Assembly: GCF_019048065.1 (NCBI RefSeq)
Contig: NZ_CP077291.1
Coordinates: forward strand, 3,906,001-3,970,000
Length of the DNA stretch: 64,000 bases
Direction of reading: 5' to 3'
Source: Citrobacter farmeri
Lineage (GTDB): Bacteria; Pseudomonadota; Gammaproteobacteria; Enterobacterales; Enterobacteriaceae
The first letter of the stretch is position 1. Each line of letters starts with the position of its first letter. The position numbers and the translations under genes were made by a program. The notes under the pieces were generated by a model, which saw nothing but the letters and a program-made list of their open reading frames with translations, made no database searches and had not been told where the DNA came from. Below are positions 38,844-48,399 of the stretch, piece after piece.

Positions 38844-40781
38844 TTAATAACGTCTCTGCCACTCAGAATCGCTCATCAGGGTGTCTTTCTGTCCCATGAA
38901 ATAGCGATAATAGGCATCGTAGGCCAGCACGTTCTTCACGTAACCGCGAGTTTCCGAGAAGGGAATACTCTCGACAAACGCCACGGCATCAATCCGTCCC
39001 GCACTGTTGCCAAGCCACGTACGCACGCGCCCCGGTCCGGCGTTGTAGGCTGCAGATGAGAAGATCCGGTTGTTGCCAAACTGTTGATAGACGTACTGCA
39101 GGTAGCTGGTACCGATGTTAATATTGGTCTCCGGATCCAGTAACTGATTCTGGCTGCTGTAACCCGGAATAGAGAACATCTTCACCGTGTGTGTCGCGGT
39201 GCCTGGCATAATCTGCATCAGCCCGCTGGCCCCGACCGGCGATTTCACCTTCGGGTTCCAGGCGCTTTCCTGACGCGCTATCGCCATCGCGTAGCTTTGC
39301 GGGATATCTTTGCCGCGGGTATAGCGGGTGAAGAGATCCTGATACGCCAGTGGAAAACGTTCTTCCAGATGATCCCAGAGTTTACCGGCGATCGTCGCCT
39401 GCACGCTCAGATCCCACCACTGATTATTGAAGGCATAACGCGCCAACTGCGCTTGTTCCGTCTTCGTGCGGCTGGTGACCAGGTTCGCCCATTCGCTGCG
39501 GGCGGTGTTATCCAGATTCCAGTACATCAGTTCGCGAACGCGGGCCATTTCCGGCCCCTGAGTCAGGGCGTTATCCACATTGCCCGGCGCTTTATCAATT
39601 TTCAGGACATACTCTTCCCCCAGACGCTGCGCCGCCGCCATCGGGTAGAAACCGCGCTGCTGCATCAGGGCATGCAGGATCTCTTTTGCTTCGTTTTCCC
39701 GTCCCCGCTCCAGCAGCAAATCGGCCTGCCAGTAGCGCCATTCGTCTTTCTCTTTCGCTTCCATCGGCAGGCGCGCCAGCCAGGTGTTCAGACCACGACG
39801 ATCGCCGGTCCCGAGCGCCATCCGCACCCGACGCTCCACAAGCGTGGTGGATTGCGAGCGCATAATCGCGTCATCGCGCCATTTCGCCTGCTCGTCGGTT
39901 ACGTCGTTACCCATTAATCGCCAGGCGACAATATCGCGCAACTCCTGGGTTTGATCCTCATTTAGTTGCTGCGCCTGCACCAGTGACGGGATCATCAGTC
40001 GCGCATTTTCCGCATCCTGACGAGCGACGCTGGCAAAGGCCACGGCGGCCATCTGACGGGTAAAATCGGTAGCACCGGTGGTACGCGCAAAGGTCATGAC
40101 GCTGTTCGGATCGTTCGCCAGGGAGATAATCGCTGATGCGATAGTCTGGTATTCCGCGGGCATCTGCCCGGCCAGCACCGTCACCAGCCCGGTATTTCCC
40201 GCTTTCATCGCCAGGCGGATACGTTCCAGATAAGAGAGCGGATCCTGAGTGCCTGAGGCGCGCCAGACGCTGAACAGCTTGTCACAGGCATTGGGCTGAC
40301 TTTTACCGGTCAGCCACAGCGCTTTCGCCCCCTGCCAGGCCTCTTCCGCTTGTCCGGTGTTCCACTTCGCGTAGTAGTAATTGCACTGTGCCTCGGTGGT
40401 TCTCGGTTTCTCCGGACTAAACGCTAATAACCCGCGCCAGTCTTCACGCCGGGCCAGCTCATTCACAAAACGCGATTCCAGCGTGCGTGCTGGCGGCAGG
40501 GTTGGGTTGGCACGGACAAAATTGGTCACCGTGACAGTCGGCTGATTCATCAGGTCATCGGTGATTTGTCGATATTCCAGGTAGGGATACAGGGGGTAAT
40601 TCTTCAGGCCCGGCATCATCTGTTCCACGACATCCATCTGTCGATTATCCCAGGCCTGCTTAATTTGCGCGTAACGGTTACGCTGTTCATCCAGTGAATC
40701 GGCTCGCGCAGCCTGACTCAGCGTCAGCAGGCACACACCGGCGGCAATAAGACGCCAGGTAAATCGTTGGGCTTTGTCCAC
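38844..40781 (-). CDS. slt: Soluble lytic murein transglycosylase Slt70
   Basis: A 645-residue periplasmic transglycosylase that cleaves peptidoglycan glycan strands to 1,6-anhydro-muropeptides. The signal peptide ends near SQAARA (residue 27), an alpha-superhelical ring (U and L domains) follows, and the lysozyme-like C-domain has the catalytic Glu in AIARQESAWNP with GASGLMQIMPGTA. Length equals the E. coli precursor. It stands divergent from ettA. Confidence 0.97.
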   Translation of the reverse strand: MDKAQRFTWRLIAAGVCLLTLSQAARADSLDEQRNRYAQIKQAWDNRQMDVVEQMMPGLKNYPLYPYLEYRQITDDLMNQPTVTVTNFVRANPTLPPARTLESRFVNELARREDWRGLLAFSPEKPRTTEAQCNYYYAKWNTGQAEEAWQGAKALWLTGKSQPNACDKLFSVWRASGTQDPLSYLERIRLAMKAGNTGLVTVLAGQMPAEYQTIASAIISLANDPNSVMTFARTTGATDFTRQMAAVAFASVARQDAENARLMIPSLVQAQQLNEDQTQELRDIVAWRLMGNDVTDEQAKWRDDAIMRSQSTTLVERRVRMALGTGDRRGLNTWLARLPMEAKEKDEWRYWQADLLLERGRENEAKEILHALMQQRGFYPMAAAQRLGEEYVLKIDKAPGNVDNALTQGPEMARVRELMYWNLDNTARSEWANLVTSRTKTEQAQLARYAFNNQWWDLSVQATIAGKLWDHLEERFPLAYQDLFTRYTRGKDIPQSYAMAIARQESAWNPKVKSPVGASGLMQIMPGTATHTVKMFSIPGYSSQNQLLDPETNINIGTSYLQYVYQQFGNNRIFSSAAYNAGPGRVRTWLGNSAGRIDAVAFVESIPFSETRGYVKNVLAYDAYYRYFMGQKDTLMSDSEWQRRY

Positions 40782-40992
40782 AAGCTCTTCCTCTAAAAAT
40801 GATACGTCGTTGCAGCCTCATGCCGCCTAATGATTTCATGCTAACCAGTCATTGGCATTTACGCCATGTCGAGGACACTTTTTTACTTTTACGGCGAGTG
40901 AGATCTGCTGGCTGGGATTGAGAGGGGAAAAAGGCTACACTTCGCCTTTGAAAACATTTAATCATCACGATAAATACAGAGGCGAGTCCAAC

Positions 40993-42660
40993 GTGGCCCA
41001 ATTCGTTTATACCATGCATCGTGTCGGCAAAGTCGTTCCGCCGAAACGTCATATTCTTAAAAACATCTCTCTGAGCTTCTTCCCTGGCGCAAAAATCGGC
41101 GTACTGGGCCTTAACGGCGCCGGTAAGTCTACCCTGCTGCGCATCATGGCGGGTATTGATAAAGATATTGAAGGCGAAGCCCGTCCGCAGCCAGGCATCA
41201 AAATTGGTTACTTACCGCAGGAACCTCAGCTTAATCCGGAGCACACCGTTCGCGAATCTGTCGAAGAAGCGGTGGCGGAAGTCGTCAACGCGCTGAAAGG
41301 TCTGGATGAGGTTTACGCAAAGTATGCCGAGCCGGATGCCGATTTCGATAAACTGGCCGCGCAACAGGGCAAGTTTGAGGAGATCATTCAGGCGCACGAC
41401 GGTCATAACCTGAATGTGCAACTGGAACGCGCGGCCGACGCCCTGCGTCTGCCGGACTGGGACGCTAAGATCGCGACGCTCTCCGGGGGGGAACGTCGCC
41501 GTGTCGCACTGTGCCGTCTGCTGTTAGAAAAACCTGACATGCTGCTGCTCGACGAACCGACCAACCACCTGGATGCCGAATCCGTGGCCTGGCTGGAACG
41601 CTTCCTGCATGACTTCGAAGGCACCGTGGTGGCGATTACCCACGACCGTTACTTCCTCGACAACGTTGCGGGCTGGATCCTCGAACTGGACCGCGGCGAA
41701 GGTATTCCGTGGGAAGGTAACTATTCCTCCTGGCTGGAGCAGAAAGATCAGCGTCTGGCGCAGGAAGCCTCTCAGGAAGCGGCGCGCCGTAAATCTATCG
41801 AGAAAGAGCTGGAGTGGGTTCGTCAGGGCGCGAAAGGCCGTCAGTCTAAGGGCAAGGCCCGTCTGGCACGCTTTGAAGAACTGAACAGCACCGAGTACCA
41901 GAAACGTAACGAAACCAACGAACTGTTTATTCCACCTGGACCGCGTCTGGGCGATAAAGTCGTTGAGGTCAGCCACCTGCGCAAATCCTACGGCGACCGC
42001 GTGCTGATTGACGATCTGAGCTTCTCCGTACCGAAAGGCGCGATCGTCGGTATCATCGGCCCGAACGGCGCGGGTAAATCGACGCTGTTCCGCATGATGT
42101 CCGGTCAGGAACAGCCTGACAGCGGCACTATCACGCTGGGTGAAACCGTCAAGCTGGCCTCTGTCGATCAGTTCCGTGACGCCATGGATAACAGTAAAAC
42201 CGTGTGGGAAGAAGTGTCCGGCGGGCTGGATATCATGAAGATCGGCAACACCGAAATGCCAAGCCGCGCCTACGTTGGCCGCTTTAACTTCAAAGGTGTT
42301 GACCAGGGCAAGCGCGTTGGTGAACTGTCCGGCGGTGAGCGTGGTCGTCTGCATCTGGCGAAACTGTTACAGGTTGGCGGCAACATGCTGCTGCTTGATG
42401 AACCGACCAACGATCTGGATATCGAAACCCTGCGCGCGCTGGAAAACGCCCTGCTGGAGTTCCCGGGGTGCGCGATGGTTATCTCGCACGACCGTTGGTT
42501 CCTCGACCGTATCGCGACTCACATTCTGGACTACCAGGATGAAGGCAAAGTGGAGTTCTTTGAAGGTAACTTTACCGAGTACGAAGAGTACAAGAAACGC
42601 ACGCTGGGCGCAGACGCGCTGGAGCCGAAGCGTATCAAGTACAAACGTATTGCGAAGTAA
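40993..42660 (+). CDS. ettA: Energy-dependent translational throttle protein EttA (ABC-F)
   Basis: A 555-residue ABC-F protein that binds the ribosomal E site and gates the first steps of elongation according to ADP/ATP ratio. Two ATPase domains are seen: Walker A LNGAGKST with signature LSGGERRR, and Walker A PNGAGKST with signature LSGGERGR; between them are the arm and the charged P-site tRNA-interaction motif linker. The start is GTG at 40993 (AQFVYTMHRVGK follows), the same as E. coli; the frame's upstream extension is not conserved. The chromosome order changes right after this gene. Confidence 0.97.
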   Translation: MAQFVYTMHRVGKVVPPKRHILKNISLSFFPGAKIGVLGLNGAGKSTLLRIMAGIDKDIEGEARPQPGIKIGYLPQEPQLNPEHTVRESVEEAVAEVVNALKGLDEVYAKYAEPDADFDKLAAQQGKFEEIIQAHDGHNLNVQLERAADALRLPDWDAKIATLSGGERRRVALCRLLLEKPDMLLLDEPTNHLDAESVAWLERFLHDFEGTVVAITHDRYFLDNVAGWILELDRGEGIPWEGNYSSWLEQKDQRLAQEASQEAARRKSIEKELEWVRQGAKGRQSKGKARLARFEELNSTEYQKRNETNELFIPPGPRLGDKVVEVSHLRKSYGDRVLIDDLSFSVPKGAIVGIIGPNGAGKSTLFRMMSGQEQPDSGTITLGETVKLASVDQFRDAMDNSKTVWEEVSGGLDIMKIGNTEMPSRAYVGRFNFKGVDQGKRVGELSGGERGRLHLAKLLQVGGNMLLLDEPTNDLDIETLRALENALLEFPGCAMVISHDRWFLDRIATHILDYQDEGKVEFFEGNFTEYEEYKKRTLGADALEPKRIKYKRIAK

Positions 42661-42671
42661 TTGTTAGTCAT

Positions 42672-42750
42672 GTCGGATGGCGGCGAAAACGCCTTATCCG
42701 GCCTACAGGACGCGTATCTGTAGGCCGGATAAGCGCAGCGCCATCCGGCA
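42672..42750. repeat. REP/BIME pair at the ettA-yggE junction
   Basis: Two REP units in opposite orientation (GTCGGATGGCGGC...GCCTTATCCGGCCTAC at 42672-42706 and TAGGCCGGATAAGCG...CGCCATCCGGCA at 42721-42750) fill the gap between two gene blocks that are far apart in E. coli. Confidence 0.88.
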
Positions 42751-42756
42751 TTTCGA

Positions 42757-43500
42757 TTATTGCGCTTTCGTTGCCGTTGCCGGTTGTTGGCCCGCCGCAG
42801 GTTCCAGTTGGAACACCACATCGACCTGATCATCAAACTGAATCGCCGCCTGCTCGTAAGTCTCCTGAGCAGATACCGGTGCCGCATCCGCTTTCATCAT
42901 CCGCACCATCGGGCTTGGCTGATAGTTCGAGACATGGTAACGCACGCTATAAACCGGACCCAGCTTGCTGTTAAACCCTGCCGCCAGCTCCTGCGCCTGA
43001 TGTATCGCATCATCAATCGCCGCTTTACGCGCTTTGTCTTTGTAAGCATCCGGTTGCGCCACGCCCAACGATACAGAGCGAATTTCGTTCAGTCCCGCCT
43101 TCAACGCACCGTCCAGCAGCGGATTGAGTTTATCGAGCTGACGCAGCGTCACTTCGACAGTCCGCACCGCACGATACCCTTTCAGAATGCTTTTCCCGTT
43201 CTGGTAGTCGTAATCCGGCTGTGTGCGCAGATTCGCCGAACTGATGTCTTTTTTCGCGACCTGATTTTGCTCAAGGAAGGAAAGGTATTGCGCAACGCGC
43301 TCATCAGCCTGTTTCTTCGCTGTCGCCGCGTCTTTCGCCGCAACATTAACCTCAATTGCCAGCGTGGCAATATCAGGAGCAGCATCCACGCTTGCCGTCC
43401 CGGAAGTCACGATGTGCGGTCCATCAGGCAATTCGCCTGCCTGCACCGACATTGCACTGAATCCCACTAATGCCGCCAGGGCCATCACTTTGAACTTCAC
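42757..43500 (-). CDS. yggE: Oxidative stress defence SIMPL-domain protein YggE
   Basis: A 247-residue periplasmic SIMPL-domain protein. The signal peptide MKFKVMALAALVGFSAMSVQA ends at an AQA site, and the mature part has GTASVDAAPDIATLAIEVNV. In E. coli it lowers reactive oxygen damage and is induced by stress. E. coli has argP next to it; here the neighbour on that side is ettA. Confidence 0.94.
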   Translation of the reverse strand: MKFKVMALAALVGFSAMSVQAGELPDGPHIVTSGTASVDAAPDIATLAIEVNVAAKDAATAKKQADERVAQYLSFLEQNQVAKKDISSANLRTQPDYDYQNGKSILKGYRAVRTVEVTLRQLDKLNPLLDGALKAGLNEIRSVSLGVAQPDAYKDKARKAAIDDAIHQAQELAAGFNSKLGPVYSVRYHVSNYQPSPMVRMMKADAAPVSAQETYEQAAIQFDDQVDVVFQLEPAAGQQPATATKAQ

Positions 43501-43593
43501 TGTCGCTCCTCCATGTTACGTGAGTTGCCCCAAATTTCAGGGCGCATGCAGGCAAGCTTAGCGCGAAATAGTGTGTTGTCCATCAGACAACGC

Positions 43594-44229
43594 TTAGTTG
43601 AACAAACCGTGAACATGCGCAACGCCTTCTTTTGCCAGTTGAAAAGCGATAAACCACATCACCAGGCCGACCAGCATATTGATGATCCGCTGCGCTTTTG
43701 CGGTTCGCAGTCGCGGTGCGAGCCACGCCGCCAGCAGTGCCAGCCCGAAGAACCACAGAAAGGAGGCGCTGACGGTGCCGAGCGCAAACCAGCGTCGGGG
43801 TTCCACATCCAGTTGTCCGCCCAAACTGCCCAACACCACAAATGTATCCAGATAGACGTGTGGATTCAGCCATGTCACCGCCAGCATAGTGGCGATAATC
43901 TTCCAGCGCCCCTGCTTCATCACTTCTGCGCTGGCCAGTTCCAGGTTGCTGCTCATCGCCGTCTTTAACGCGCCAAAGCCGTACCACAGTAAAAAAGCCA
44001 CCCCACCCCATGTGACCAGCGCCAGCAACCAGGGCGATTGCATCAATAATGCGCTACCGCCAAAAATTCCGGCGCAAATCAGTAACAAGTCGCTGACGGC
44101 GCACAGCAGCGCAATCATGATGTGATACTGGCGACGTATCCCCTGATTCATCACAAAAGCATTCTGCGGGCCGAGCGGAAGTATCATGGCGGCGCCGAGC
44201 GCAATACCTTGAAAATAATACGATATCAC
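43594..44229 (-). CDS. argO: Arginine exporter ArgO
   Basis: A 211-residue inner-membrane exporter of the LysE family for arginine (and canavanine). [19 protein letters not shown] near the N-terminus is the LysE signature and about six hydrophobic segments are seen. GTG 44229 was chosen over ATG 44238: AGGA lies eight bases before the GTG but only one before the ATG, and the GTG gives the E. coli length. Its activator gene argP is not adjacent here. Confidence 0.94.
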   Translation of the reverse strand: MISYYFQGIALGAAMILPLGPQNAFVMNQGIRRQYHIMIALLCAVSDLLLICAGIFGGSALLMQSPWLLALVTWGGVAFLLWYGFGALKTAMSSNLELASAEVMKQGRWKIIATMLAVTWLNPHVYLDTFVVLGSLGGQLDVEPRRWFALGTVSASFLWFFGLALLAAWLAPRLRTAKAQRIINMLVGLVMWFIAFQLAKEGVAHVHGLFN

Positions 44230-44339
44230 GATAATCATCCTGAGCGTTGTCTTTATAGCGCAGACTATAGCGCGGGATAATTATTAGCGGAAATGGATAA
44301 TATTAATCGCATATTAGGGAAATTAATATCGAAGGGATT

Positions 44340-44367
44340 TGCCGGATGGCGCAATGCGCATCCGGCA
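44340..44367. repeat. REP element between argO and mscS
   Basis: A single near-perfect 28-bp palindrome (TGCCGGATGGCGC ... GCGCATCCGGCA) lies just after the mscS stop; its transcript would form a strong hairpin. Confidence 0.85.
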
Positions 44368-44372
44368 CACCA

Positions 44373-45257
<885 letters not shown>

Positions 45258-45358
45258 TCAGAGCAAATGAGATCAATCTCACGAAAATACCCTGTTAAAG
45301 GTAAACAATAATGGGGGAATATGCCATTTCCCTTATGTTCCAATTCTGGATTACACGA

Positions 45359-46294
45359 CTATTGCCGCTCTGCGGGACGATCCACCATCCGCAAAAATCC
45401 TCCCACCAGCGCATTTTTCTGTTTAAAAATATCGGCAATTTCGCTAACCACTTTTCCACTTCCGGCATTCTTCCAGGCGATAGAGAGCGGTGATGGCTGG
45501 CGAGGATTCACTACCGAACGAGCCACCAGCGCGCCCGACTCTACATAAGGACGACACAGACGCTCCGGTAAAAAACCGACGCCCAGACCGCTTAAGTGAC
45601 AGGCCAGCTTGGTGCTGAGGTCCGGAACTTTAATCTCCTTTTGTCCGCTCAACAGCCAGGCCACACGACGGGTGAGCGTGCGTGACGTATCTTCAATGTT
45701 GATGGCGGGGTAACGACGCAGCATGTCATCGGATAACACCGTTGCCGGATGGCTGGCCAACGGGTGATTCTGCGCCACCACAAACTGCCAGCTAATGTCC
45801 CCCAGCGGCAGCAACGATATGTTGTTTGACAGGGATTCGGAACCGGTCACGCCAATCGCCAACTGATAGTCGTCATACAGCAGCGAATCCCACACGCCCA
45901 TATAAACCTGGCGGGAGATCTGGAAGCGGGTGAAGGGAAATTGTTGATGCAGCCACGTCAGTAAATCGGCGGTCGTCTGCGGCTGATACAGCAAATTGTT
46001 GATGACGATATTGACCTGACGTTCGACACCCGCGTTGATCTGCTGCAACTCATCGGGCATGGCGTCCAGCCAGTTGAGCCACTGGCGACAATGTTCGAGC
46101 AGATGCTGACCGGCCAGCGTCAGGCTGACGGAACGCGTGGTGCGTAAAAAAAGCTGCGTTCCCACCTGTTCTTCCAGCGTTTTTATGCGGTAGCTGATTG
46201 CCGCGGGCGTTTTATGCAGCGAGCTGGCGGCACGGGAAAAACTCTCGGTCTCAGCCACCCGAATAAATGTGCGTATTGTTTCCTGATCGAGCAT
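45359..46294 (-). CDS. LysR-family regulator related to AllS
   Basis: A 311-residue LysR activator. The winged helix at residues 3-62 (TFIRVAETESFSRAASSLHKTPAAISYRIKTLE) and the effector domain (VNIVINNLLYQPQT, ISRQVYMGVWDSLLYDD) are strongly like AllS, the E. coli activator of anaerobic allantoin genes. It is the last gene of a same-strand set with allH, allG, allF and an MFS gene, and its start lies 44 bases inside the end of allH. It probably senses the pathway's substrate. Whether it is a true AllS or a paralogue cannot be settled here. Confidence 0.85.
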   Translation of the reverse strand: MLDQETIRTFIRVAETESFSRAASSLHKTPAAISYRIKTLEEQVGTQLFLRTTRSVSLTLAGQHLLEHCRQWLNWLDAMPDELQQINAGVERQVNIVINNLLYQPQTTADLLTWLHQQFPFTRFQISRQVYMGVWDSLLYDDYQLAIGVTGSESLSNNISLLPLGDISWQFVVAQNHPLASHPATVLSDDMLRRYPAINIEDTSRTLTRRVAWLLSGQKEIKVPDLSTKLACHLSGLGVGFLPERLCRPYVESGALVARSVVNPRQPSPLSIAWKNAGSGKVVSEIADIFKQKNALVGGFLRMVDRPAERQ

Positions 46295-47078
46295 GCATTC
46301 CCCTTGAGTCAGCTGTCTGTAGCCAGCGTTGCGCCAGCGCAATCCCCAACACGGTGTCAGCGCCGGAGGTGTGCCCCACCGTGAGCAGGCGGTGAAGCGC
46401 ACGGCCTGCGTCACGCCCGGCTTGCAAGCTACGTATCACGCCCAACACTGGCGTCGAAAACTCGCCCACTCTGGCACTATTAAGGTAGCTACAGCTTACC
46501 GAAGTTGTCAGCAGTGCGAGTTGATCCGCCGGGGGTAAAAAAAGGTGAACCGGTATCCCGGCAGCAATAAAGACCGCCAGCATCCCTGTCAGCATATCAT
46601 CACCGCTGGGCGTGAGTCCGGGACCTCGCCCGATAAGCCAACGCCAGTCAGGCACTGCGCCACTCCCCCAGCATTCCAGCCCGGCGATAATCTCCGGGTA
46701 ACACGTCAATGTATTGAGTGGCTGGTTGAGTGTGCCCCCCAGGCCGGTTTGCTGAACGCAAGAAGAGAGGTCGAGAGGAGCGATGACACCGGGTTCCAGT
46801 TGCAATCTGAGCTGGCGTTGAGGGCAAAGGATTACCCCCTGCCCGCTCAGCAGCTCCCCGGTTTTGTACAGGTGCGAAACCGCCGTCAGGCGGGAAAACT
46901 GAGCACGGCTCAACAGCATGCCTGCCGGCCCCATACCTTTACCGTAGCGGTATAACGTCAGTAAATCGCCGTTTGCATGACTAAAATTGATCGCCTGCGA
47001 GAAGCGACTGTGTAGCGTCCATTTACCATCAGGTAGTCGATAAAGCCCGGCGCAGGCCAGAGTATTGAGTGTATTCAT
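46251..47078 (-). CDS. allH: Oxamate carbamoyltransferase subunit AllH-like (DUF2877)
   Basis: A 275-residue DUF2877 protein like E. coli YlbF/AllH. Typical segments are GKGMGPAGMLL and LIGRGPGLTPSGDDMLTGMLAVF. AllF, AllG and AllH together have been linked to oxamic transcarbamylase (oxalurate + phosphate to oxamate + carbamoyl phosphate). ATG 47078 was chosen for the GGAG site seven bases upstream. It lies 43 bp after allG, and its last 44 bases overlap the LysR gene. Confidence 0.83.
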   Translation of the reverse strand: MNTLNTLACAGLYRLPDGKWTLHSRFSQAINFSHANGDLLTLYRYGKGMGPAGMLLSRAQFSRLTAVSHLYKTGELLSGQGVILCPQRQLRLQLEPGVIAPLDLSSCVQQTGLGGTLNQPLNTLTCYPEIIAGLECWGSGAVPDWRWLIGRGPGLTPSGDDMLTGMLAVFIAAGIPVHLFLPPADQLALLTTSVSCSYLNSARVGEFSTPVLGVIRSLQAGRDAGRALHRLLTVGHTSGADTVLGIALAQRWLQTADSRGMHARSGNNTHIYSGG

Positions 47079-47121
47079 CGGTCCACTCCGGGGCGGCACT
47101 GCCGCCCCTTTAACACGTCAC

Positions 47122-48384
47122 TTATGCCGTGATGTGATGCTCTTCCGCCAGCGCTTCCAGCGCTTTCTCAAAGCAGAGCAGCGGTGCGCGAACCGTTCCC
47201 GCACCAACCTGGCCAATCCCGGCTTCGCGATGAGCGATCCCGGTGTTGATCAGTGGCGTAATCCCCGTTTCGACAACGCGACGGATATCCAGCCCCAGAC
47301 ACGCCCCCTTGAAATCCCAGGACGGGATTTGGAACAACGGGTTGTTAGCCAGATAGATTTCCGCCATCTCTTCGGAGGTTTCCAGCGCGGCGCCCATACC
47401 GCCGGCACCAACGAAACGCGTCACGCCGGGTGCCGCAATCATTGCCGCGCCACCGATACCCAACGTCTCAGTAATTGCGCTATCACCGATATCCGGGTTG
47501 GCGTCAGCCTGGCTGTAGCCAGTAAAGAACAGGCCCTGCGGCGTATTCACGGGTGCAGTAAACCAACGATCTCCGGTGCCGCTGACGCGGATCCCAAACT
47601 CACGACCGTTGCGCGTCATTGCTGTCACCACCGAACCGGCTTTAATCTCTGCCGCCGCGTCCATCACCGCTTTGCTGTAGGCCATCGCCAGATTAAGGAA
47701 GAACTGATCGGTCACGCTCAGGAATTGCAGTACTTCAATGATTTCGGCTTTCGGTCGGTCCAGATCCGCAATCACAGGAGACAATGTGCGCAGCAGCAGC
47801 GACGAGGCCGCGATATTGCGCTGATGGAATTCGTCACCCATCGTAATCGCCTGAGCCATCATCGCCGTCAGATCCACGCCGTTCTCCATGCGCGATAAAG
47901 CCTCCTGCAGCACCGGTGCCAGCGTATCGCGCATCCAGCGCAGACGCGTCTGCACATCCTCACCGTAGGCACCGAAGCGCATGACCTTGCCGATCCCTTC
48001 GTTCAGGTTGCAGCAGGACTGATTGCCGTGCACCACGTCTCGCACCACCAGCACTGGCATGTTCGCAGAAGTGATTCCGCCCATCGGGCCGACGGCGCCA
48101 ACATGATGGCACGGGATAAACTCCACCTCGCCCTGGTTCAGGAGAGCCAGAGCCTCTTCTTCACTGGCCGCCCAGCCCTCAAACAGCGATGCGCCGATAC
48201 AGGCACCGCGCATTGGCCCCGTCATCTCTTCCCAGGCAATCGGTGGACCGGCGTGCAGTAATTTACGTCCGCAAGACAATTCAACCACCGCCTCTTTCGC
48301 AGGACGGACAGCAACCCAGTGCGGGCGCGCGGCTTTAATGCGTTCAATAATGGCGTCGTTAGCCTGTGCAATTGATGAATACAT
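47122..48384 (-). CDS. allG: Oxamate carbamoyltransferase subunit AllG-like (YlbE, DUF1116)
   Basis: A 420-residue DUF1116 protein matching E. coli YlbE/AllG. Conserved stretches include CGRKLLHAGPPIAWEEMTGPMRGACIGA and PCHHVGAVGPMGGITSANMPV. It acts with AllF and AllH; no separate activity is known to me. It begins 15 bp after allF in the same operon. Confidence 0.86.
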   Translation of the reverse strand: MYSSIAQANDAIIERIKAARPHWVAVRPAKEAVVELSCGRKLLHAGPPIAWEEMTGPMRGACIGASLFEGWAASEEEALALLNQGEVEFIPCHHVGAVGPMGGITSANMPVLVVRDVVHGNQSCCNLNEGIGKVMRFGAYGEDVQTRLRWMRDTLAPVLQEALSRMENGVDLTAMMAQAITMGDEFHQRNIAASSLLLRTLSPVIADLDRPKAEIIEVLQFLSVTDQFFLNLAMAYSKAVMDAAAEIKAGSVVTAMTRNGREFGIRVSGTGDRWFTAPVNTPQGLFFTGYSQADANPDIGDSAITETLGIGGAAMIAAPGVTRFVGAGGMGAALETSEEMAEIYLANNPLFQIPSWDFKGACLGLDIRRVVETGITPLINTGIAHREAGIGQVGAGTVRAPLLCFEKALEALAEEHHITA

Positions 48385-48399
48385 ATCGGTACCTCTGAA

